From NCBI GenBank assembly GCA_950295325.1, contig OX485809.1:62001-126000 (forward strand): a stretch of DNA of 64,000 nucleotides, given 5' to 3'. The notes below the pieces were generated by a model. The model was not told the DNA's origin and did no database searches. It was given only the letters and a program-made list of their open reading frames with translations. The DNA comes from Polytrichum commune. Lineage: Eukaryota; Streptophyta; Polytrichopsida; Polytrichales; Polytrichaceae. A program made the position numbers and the translations under genes. Of the stretch, positions 63,501-64,000 are shown in pieces. Each line of letters starts with the position of its first letter. Positions within the stretch are counted from its first letter, which is position 1.

Positions 63501-63797
63501 CGATGTTATCCAAATGTCATTGTGATTTTTAACATAGTTGTCACAACAACACTCAATAATATTTTGTTACTCTTACAGCTAATGGGTGACACGGGCTTCA
63601 TCAAATCACTCATTGAATTTGACAAAGACAACATTACTCCTGCAACTCAGAAAAAACTACAAGTTTATATTGAGAATCCGTTGTTCCTACCTGAATTTGT
63701 GCTAAAACAAAGTAAAGCAGCCACAAGCCTGTGTATGTGGGTGCGAGCAATGGATGTCTACGCTAATGTCGCAAAAGTTGTCGCTCCAAAGAAAGCC
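12146..63797 (+). CDS. Axonemal dynein heavy chain, inner-arm DNAH6-like, 3' end outside window
   Basis: Forty exons were placed by family pattern, GT-AG sites and phase. They total about 8.4 kb of coding sequence (about 2,800 codons) against roughly 4,000 or more for the full family. Order: N-terminal tail, linker, AAA1 to AAA4, stalk coiled coil and microtubule-binding tip; AAA5, AAA6 and the C-terminal domain lie past the right edge. Dynein heavy chains are ATP-driven minus-end motors; this type powers sliding of axonemal doublets. P-loops GPAGTGKT (AAA1), GPTGGGKT (AAA2), GVSGVGKS (AAA3) and GVGGSGKQ (AAA4) are intact. The GPTGGGKT form of AAA2 and the AAA3-AAA4 sequence fit the single-headed inner-arm DNAH6 group best by eye; a DNAH1/3/7-type assignment is less likely but not excluded. 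No stop or frameshift was seen in placed exons. The individual domain blocks are listed separately. Confidence 0.9.
13619..13639. repeat. (AC)n microsatellite
   Basis: AC dinucleotide run in the intron just after dynein exon 3, starting about 11 bases beyond the donor site. Confidence 0.9.
15098..15376 (-). pseudogene. Possible retroelement zinc-knuckle relic
   Basis: The minus-strand frame is open for 92 codons and reads [20 protein letters not shown] then [18 protein letters not shown]. The C..C ... E...KHFF.DC spacing resembles the zinc-binding segment after plant LINE reverse transcriptases, followed by a short Trp-containing stretch. The match is by pattern only, and no polymerase domain is seen. 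It lies in dynein intron 4, opposite to the gene, beside the small element at 15477-16095. Confidence 0.3.
15477..16095. mobile_element. Non-autonomous DNA element, CTCGGGGGG family, long copy
   Basis: The right end reads CGCCACTGACCCCCCGAG and the left end a decayed CTCAAGGGGGAGGGGGG. Both flanks carry the 8-bp duplication ATAATGTA (15469-15476 and 16096-16103). The terminal 110-150 bases on each side match the 37606-37879 copy (for example ATTATAAGGTATAGTATTTT and TTTATCTACAATGAATATAT), while the central part, about 15600-15940, is extra sequence, either an insertion or the longer ancestral form. No coding capacity seen. Confidence 0.8.
16432..21497 (+). CDS. Dynein exons 5-9: N-terminal tail
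   Basis: Exons 16432-16569, 17688-17810, 18131-18319, 19260-19682 and 21300-21497, all phase 0 at both ends. Diagnostic stretches: [17 protein letters not shown] (exon 5), [14 protein letters not shown] then [16 protein letters not shown] (exon 6), [18 protein letters not shown] (exon 7), [20 protein letters not shown] and [14 protein letters not shown] (exon 8), and [12 protein letters not shown] (exon 9). The order and spacing match the tail of inner-arm dynein heavy chains, which binds intermediate/light chains and docks the motor on the doublet. Exon 7 carries a long hydrophilic, low-complexity loop ([18 protein letters not shown]), and exon 8 another Ser/Pro/Glu-rich loop ([18 protein letters not shown]); these are probably lineage-specific insertions. 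The acceptor of exon 7 could be 18131 or a few bases downstream. Confidence 0.75.
17427..17445. repeat. (GGT)n microsatellite
   Basis: Short trinucleotide run (TGTTGTTGTGGTGGTGGTGG) in dynein intron 5. No further structure. Confidence 0.7.
23078..23196. repeat. Triplicated AACTATAGTTAACTAG motif
   Basis: AACTATAGTTAACTAG at 23078, AACTATAGTTGACTAG near 23118 and AACTACAGTTAACTAG near 23161, with complementary runs (CTAGATTTTTTT and AAAAAAAATCTAG) that let the segment fold back. It lies in dynein intron 9 and looks like a small foldback relic. Confidence 0.5.
24425..24771. mobile_element. Small element with homopolymer-expanded CTCGGG termini
   Basis: Begins CTC followed by 12 G and ends with 15 C followed by GAG. 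The flanks ATTGTGAA (24417-24424) and ATTGCGAA (24772-24779) are an 8-bp duplication with one mismatch. Just inside, GTGCGAACAA near 24469 and its complement TTGTTCGCAC near 24719 extend the inverted repeat. Internal sequence differs from the 274-bp copies, so it is a cousin rather than a copy. Located in dynein intron 9. Confidence 0.65.
25040..25077. repeat. Perfect 16-bp hairpin
   Basis: TACCAACAATTTTGAC, a 6-base loop, then the exact complement GTCAAAATTGTTGGTA. A third partial repeat (CAATTTTGACTGAT) follows directly. In dynein intron 9; probably the core of an old foldback element. Confidence 0.7.
25844..29013 (+). CDS. Dynein exons 10-12: tail to linker transition
   Basis: Exons 25844-25933, 26059-26160 and 28921-29013, all phase 0. 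They read [19 protein letters not shown], then [20 protein letters not shown], then [20 protein letters not shown]. Individually these are short and weak, but the sites, phases and family pattern (F...FR..I..Y...I..LP, then P.T.EEFV) agree. Between exons 11 and 12 the family normally has about 35 more residues (VGLF.VD...LK..L); I could not find them, so an exon is probably missing in 26161-28920, which now holds a Harbinger-type element and another small element. A weak candidate reading [11 protein letters not shown] lies near 26304 but runs into a stop. Confidence 0.6.
26841..26897. repeat. (TC)n microsatellite
   Basis: About 28 TC units inside the Harbinger-type element, 45 bases before the small open frame at 26943. 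Confidence 0.95.
26943..27089 (+). other. 48-codon open frame inside the Harbinger-type element
   Basis: ATG to stop: begins [20 protein letters not shown] and ends in a His-rich stretch before TGA. A pyrimidine-rich (TC)n and poly-T leader precedes it. It resembles the start of a larger acidic protein cut short and may be the surviving 5' end of one of the element's own genes; I cannot assign it. Confidence 0.3.
28153..28397. mobile_element. Non-autonomous DNA element, CTCGGGGGG family, 245 bp
   Basis: Starts CTCGGGGGGTTCAGTGGCG, ends GGGAGTGAACCCCCCGAG, and is flanked on both sides by the 8-bp duplication TTCATTCC (28145-28152, 28398-28405). It is the reverse orientation of the 37606-37879 copy and shares nearly its full interior (e.g. 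ATTCATTGTAGATAAATTTT). No coding capacity. In dynein intron 11. Confidence 0.92.
30319..36881 (+). CDS. Dynein exons 13-16: linker, first half
   Basis: Exons 30319-30607, 33243-33349, 35312-35475 and 36707-36881 (phases 1, 0, 2, 0). Exon 13 reads [20 protein letters not shown], exon 15 [20 protein letters not shown], and the joined 15/16 boundary [18 protein letters not shown], followed by [15 protein letters not shown]. RNPALKxRHW is the most conserved motif at the start of the linker, the mechanical lever of the motor. The acceptor of exon 14 (33243) and the direct 15-to-16 join were chosen because only they keep phase and the family spacing. Exon 14 lies between two inverted copies of a dispersed repeat. 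Confidence 0.85.
30690..30975 (+). repeat. Dispersed repeat, copy 1 of a pair
   Basis: Shares a run of diverged but collinear matches with 50035-50290, such as GTTAGCAATTGAA, CATTGGTAGATG/TATTGGTAGATG and ATGGGAGCTTCATGTT/ATGGGAAGCTTGATGTT. Both lie in dynein introns directly downstream of exons 13 and 27. No termini or coding sequence were defined, so its class is unknown. Confidence 0.5.
32145..32637. mobile_element. Possible Harbinger-like foldback relic
   Basis: Left end GGGCCACTTTACACTAGAGC and the reversed right end GGACCGCTTTACACACGGAC are similar inverted termini of the same general form as the 26511 element. Internal subterminal repeats (TTCACTTTAGACTAG, TTCACTTTCCGCTAAAGC) support this. 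Flanks TAA and TAC do not match perfectly, so the boundaries are tentative. In dynein intron 13. Confidence 0.4.
32815..33960. repeat. Inverted repeat pair flanking dynein exon 14
   Basis: About 300 bases from 32815-33135 reappear in reverse complement at 33640-33960 (for example AAATGTAAGCCTAACAATAT against AAATGTAAACCTAACATCAT reversed). A third, plus-oriented copy lies at about 2380-2650 in the lipase gene, so this is a dispersed element. The two dynein copies enclose exon 14 (33243-33349) and the (TTG)n tract. Confidence 0.55.
33501..33617. repeat. (TTG)n then (TTTTTTTG)n
   Basis: About 25 TTG units to 33577, then four units of the 8-mer TTTTTTTG. The poly-Cys or poly-Thr open frames here are products of the repeat, not genes. 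Confidence 0.95.
37606..37879. mobile_element. Non-autonomous DNA element, CTCGGGGGG family, 274 bp type copy
   Basis: Starts CTCGGGGGGTTCACTCCC and ends GCCAGTGAACCCCCCGAG; a 15-bp perfect terminal inverted repeat. It is flanked by identical 8-bp duplications TCCTTCAC (37598-37605, 37880-37887). The interior is AT-rich without coding capacity. Perfect ends and duplications make it the best reference copy. In dynein intron 16, ending about 100 bases before exon 17. Confidence 0.95.
37983..44882 (+). CDS. Dynein exons 17-23: linker, second half
   Basis: Exons 37983-38123, 38921-39051, 39643-39861, 40954-41174, 41801-41969, 42290-42383 and 44701-44882, with phases 0, 2, 2, 1, 2, 0, 2. Key sequence: [79 protein letters not shown] with [31 protein letters not shown], and [32 protein letters not shown] and IDVHARD are hallmark linker motifs. 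Every junction restores a codon consistent with the family. The acceptor of exon 23 (44701, after TGTTGAG) has a poor polypyrimidine tract and is the least certain. Introns here hold a foldback before exon 19, a 642-bp foldback after exon 22, and a well-bounded small element before exon 17. Confidence 0.88.
38311..38506. repeat. Foldback with 34-bp arms
   Basis: ATATTTAGTGTCACTTACTG near 38311 and its complement CAGTAAGTGACACTAAATAT (here TAGTAAGTGACACTAAATAT) near 38487 form arms matching at about 30 of 34 positions. Probably a small foldback element in dynein intron 17; no target duplication defined. Confidence 0.5.
39471..39573. repeat. Hairpin element just upstream of exon 19
   Basis: GTTTCACGACACAGTAGTCT and the reversed right arm GTTTCATGACACGACAGTCT continue for roughly 45 bases with few mismatches around a loop of about 13 bases. 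Ends 70 bases before the acceptor of dynein exon 19. A transcript of this intron would form a strong stem. Confidence 0.65.
42402..42429. repeat. (TAT)n microsatellite
   Basis: Trinucleotide run starting about 20 bases after the donor of dynein exon 22. Confidence 0.85.
42470..43111. mobile_element. Large foldback element, about 640 bp
   Basis: Starts CATTAGCATTGGTCAAGGGG and ends as its complement CCCCTTGACCAATGCTAATG. Complementarity continues inward along nearly the whole arms (GATTCTTTATTTAGGGGCCA against TGGCCCCTAAATAAAGAATC). The centre holds two tandem copies of a further palindrome (CAGATGCTTGAAAAGTTG ... CAACTTTTCGAGCATCTG). No clear target duplication was found. In dynein intron 22. 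If transcribed it would make a near-perfect long double-stranded RNA. Confidence 0.85.
45232..45947. mobile_element. DNA element, CTCGGGGGG family, 716 bp with open frame
   Basis: Starts CTCGGGGGGTGCAC, ends GTGCACCCCCCGAG, and is flanked by perfect 8-bp duplications GTCACTCT (45224-45231, 45948-45955). It differs from the short copies after the first ten bases or so (GTGCAC in place of TTCACT), so it is a distinct subfamily. It contains an 87-codon minus-strand frame. A decayed relative sits at 5557-6333. In dynein intron 23. Confidence 0.92.
45475..45738 (-). CDS. Unrecognised 87-codon frame inside the 716-bp element
   Basis: Reads [20 protein letters not shown], continues through [20 protein letters not shown] and ends FNDFADES. 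The composition is protein-like (many Trp, Asp, charged residues). The relative at about 5830-6090 keeps the same residues around WxEYRxPIDLM despite stops. It is likely a fragment of the element's own protein or of a captured gene. No catalytic motif is visible and I do not recognise the family. Confidence 0.35.
   Translation of the reverse strand: MWRKFCNRWVEYRDPIDLMDRPSNVEIGLCWYQKGANNKWTYDLTDHLMVDLETIIALATMTYIGESNVYELHPGDEKVFNDFADES
46819..47406. mobile_element. Non-autonomous element with CTGGGTACGCAACTCCC termini
   Basis: Inverted termini CTGGGTACGCAACTCCC followed by R-TATTATA match at all but one of about 25 positions. Flanks AATAACTC (46811-46818 and 47407-47414) are a perfect 8-bp duplication, the size made by hAT-type transposases. 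It contains a 42-bp tandem repeat and no coding capacity. In dynein intron 23, about 245 bp before exon 24. Confidence 0.85.
46931..47062. repeat. 42-bp tandem repeat, about 3 copies
   Basis: The unit TTTGGGTGAAGACCAAATTA followed by AATAAAATGAGATGAAAAAA recurs at 46931, 46973, 47015 and (partial) 47056. It lies inside the 46819-47406 element. Confidence 0.85.
47652..49948 (+). CDS. Dynein exons 24-27: AAA1 motor domain
   Basis: Exons 47652-47839, 48114-48250, 49024-49348 and 49685-49948 (out-phases 1, 0, 1, 1). Exon 24 ends the linker and opens AAA1 with [20 protein letters not shown]. Exon 25 has the Walker A loop [18 protein letters not shown], about residue 1350 of this model. Exon 26 has Walker [21 protein letters not shown] and the sensor region [20 protein letters not shown] with an arginine-bearing FRP motif. 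Exon 27 carries [20 protein letters not shown] and [15 protein letters not shown]1 is the main ATPase site of dynein; all catalytic residues seen are intact, arguing for a working motor. Confidence 0.95.
50035..50290 (+). repeat. Dispersed repeat, copy 2 of a pair
   Basis: Diverged copy of 30690-30975 in the same orientation, located in dynein intron 27 about 90 bases after the exon. Boundaries are approximate. Confidence 0.45.
51043..51722 (+). CDS. Dynein exon 28: AAA2 domain
   Basis: The longest exon placed (680 bases, phase 1 to 0). It carries the AAA2 Walker A GPTGGGKT at 51196-51219, [18 protein letters not shown], the Walker B region [18 protein letters not shown], and [23 protein letters not shown]2 normally binds nucleotide without hydrolysing it quickly. 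The GPTGGGKT loop, rather than the altered loop of the DNAH3/7/12 group, supports the DNAH6-like assignment. The donor at 51723 is followed at once by a (GT)n run (51731-51752), and 210 bp downstream lies a decayed copy of the exon's 3' end. Confidence 0.95.
51731..51752. repeat. (GT)11 microsatellite
   Basis: Begins 8 bases after the donor site of dynein exon 28. Confidence 0.9.
51850..52015 (+). pseudogene. Decayed duplicate of the 3' end of dynein exon 28
   Basis: GGTATTACACTATCAAAAGA at 51912 repeats GGTATCACACTATCAAAAGA at 51702, 210 bp upstream. Similarity extends left over CCTATGTTGC (CCTTATGTTGC here) and right into the intron (AAGAGTAGG). The copy has lost the donor GT and codon integrity, so it is an intronic fossil of a tandem duplication that spanned the exon end and intron start. 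Confidence 0.7.
53085..56146 (+). CDS. Dynein exons 29-33: AAA3 domain
   Basis: Exons 53085-53447, 53610-53882, 54374-54628, 55323-55574 and 55886-56146, every one phase 0 to phase 0. Exon 30 has [18 protein letters not shown] and the AAA3 Walker A GVSGVGKS; exon 31 has Walker [11 protein letters not shown] and [19 protein letters not shown] and ends [10 protein letters not shown]; exon 32 starts [17 protein letters not shown] and has [19 protein letters not shown]; exon 33 reads [17 protein letters not shown]. The donor GTTAGT after exon 29 was chosen over a stronger GTAAGA downstream because only it joins to SLSPWED in phase at the family spacing. AAA3 is the regulatory ATPase site of dynein. 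Confidence 0.95.
56311..58246 (+). CDS. Dynein exons 34-36: AAA4 domain
   Basis: Exons 56311-56617, 57660-58063 and 58176-58246 (out-phases 1, 0, 2). Exon 34 reads [18 protein letters not shown] and [18 protein letters not shown], then Walker [13 protein letters not shown]. Exon 35 has the Walker B-type [18 protein letters not shown], then [20 protein letters not shown] and [20 protein letters not shown]. Exon 35 is strikingly G/C-rich at third codon positions, unlike every neighbouring exon. Exon 36 ([20 protein letters not shown]) is short and matches the family poorly; it is supported by sites and phase and is the least certain of the three. Its intron holds a foldback and three decayed copies of the end of exon 35. 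Confidence 0.88.
58818..59040. repeat. Foldback between exons 36 and 37
   Basis: AAGGTAGCTCAA, then ACCACCCAAATGAATGGGTG on the left, pair with CACCCATTCATTTGGGTGGT and TTGAGCTACCTT on the right, with CAAATCTAG/CTAGATTTG nearer the centre. It looks like a small foldback transposon relic in dynein intron 36. Confidence 0.65.
59222..59765 (+). pseudogene. Three tandem decayed copies of the end of dynein exon 35
   Basis: Copy A (about 59255-59327) reads TGAAGAGGCTTTCTTATTTG...GTGGCTTCTTTTTATCC and still has an AAG|GTACAT donor-like end. Copy B (about 59455-59570) begins TAATCAATTGTTGCACAATT and keeps GGCATGAAGAGATTCTTGT. Copy C (about 59695-59755) keeps ATCAATTGTTGCATTTATTG and CTTGACGAGGCTCC. 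All match exon 35 at 57958-58063. B and C also share upstream sequence, so the repeated unit is about 230 bp and includes intron. None keeps an open frame, so they are fossils. Confidence 0.75.
59979..60000. repeat. (TA)n microsatellite
   Basis: TA dinucleotide run in dynein intron 36, about 210 bases before exon 37. Confidence 0.85.
60209..63797 (+). CDS. Dynein exons 37-40: stalk coiled coil and microtubule-binding tip
   Basis: Exons 60209-60446, 60948-61046, 62008-62268 and 63579-63797, phase 0 at all later joins. Exon 37 reads [20 protein letters not shown] and [19 protein letters not shown]; exons 38-39 form the ascending heptad helix ([19 protein letters not shown], then [20 protein letters not shown] and [18 protein letters not shown]), followed by [19 protein letters not shown]. 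Exon 40 covers the tip and start of the return helix ([16 protein letters not shown]). This antiparallel stalk carries the microtubule-binding domain and signals to the AAA ring. The exon 37 acceptor is taken as 60209 rather than 60204 to keep phase. The last donor is at 63798; the gene continues out of the window. Confidence 0.92.
62709..63025. mobile_element. Foldback element with 32-bp perfect inverted ends
   Basis: The left end begins AACTACACTAAATAGGATAT and runs on to TTTAGTGTTTGAT; the right end is its exact complement over 32 bases. Each end is itself partly palindromic (CACTAAATA/TATTTAGTG). 317 bp, no coding capacity, target duplication unclear. In dynein intron 39. Confidence 0.8.
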
Positions 63798-64000
63798 GTA
63801 TGTTAATAACTTAAAACCCTCTAGAAATAATTTCAAACAAACACTTTGATGAGACTTACAGAACTTATCAAACTGAGTTTTGATGATCAAATGATTTTTC
63901 TTTTCTTTTTTAATTATGTTATAAATGAATAATGAGAGTGATCAATTTCTTAATTATAATAGTAATTCCTATATAGATGCATTGAAAAAAAACGATTCCG

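Noticed and set aside
1-64000. CRISPR arrays, bacterial operons, tRNA or rRNA genes
   Set aside because: No regularly spaced repeat array, no ribosome-binding-site gene strings, and no tRNA cloverleaf or rRNA sequence was seen; the window is eukaryotic nuclear DNA.

Overview
The window is plant nuclear DNA: AT-rich, intron-rich and full of small transposon relics. It most likely comes from a land plant with swimming sperm (bryophyte, lycophyte, fern, or possibly cycad or Ginkgo). Two things point there: a five-exon plant-type GDSL esterase/lipase gene, and a very large axonemal dynein heavy-chain gene. Flowering plants and conifers have lost dynein heavy chains. I cannot name the species from sequence alone.

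Layout. (1) Positions 643-7080, minus strand: a complete GDSL lipase gene of 367 codons whose five exons join in phase and carry all the catalytic blocks. Its introns hold a (GA)n tract, a LINE-type reverse-transcriptase tail relic, and a degenerate DNA-transposon relative. (2) 7081-12145: about 5 kb between two divergently transcribed genes, with no confident gene; one patch at about 8.6-9.73 kb looks open and less AT-rich but is unrecognised. (3) 12146 to the end of the window, plus strand: the dynein heavy chain. I could place 40 exons covering roughly 2,800 codons, from the N-terminal tail through linker, AAA1-AAA4, the stalk coiled coil and the microtubule-binding tip. The gene runs off the right edge before AAA5, AAA6 and the C-terminal domain. 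By eye the motor matches the single-headed inner-arm, DNAH6-like group best. No stop codon or frameshift interrupts the placed exons. One phase break (between 14509 and 16432) and one gap against the family pattern (between 26160 and 28921) show that at least two short exons were not found.

The dynein introns are a museum of non-autonomous DNA elements. The clearest is a family with termini CTCGGGGGGTTCACT (or CTCGGGGGGTGCAC) and 8-bp target duplications, present as four well-bounded copies (15477-16095, 28153-28397, 37606-37879, 45232-45947) and one likely cousin (24425-24771). The largest clear copy carries an 87-codon open frame that also has a decayed relative in the lipase gene. Others are a Harbinger-type element with TTA duplications (26511-27739), an element with 24-bp termini and 8-bp duplications (46819-47406), and several foldbacks, the largest at 42470-43111.

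Two introns also hold decayed partial copies of the exon just upstream (after the AAA2 exon, and three copies after the AAA4 exon), evidence of local exon-fragment duplication inside this gene. The two genes are not functionally linked: the lipase is a secretory-pathway hydrolase, and the dynein powers the axoneme of the male gamete.
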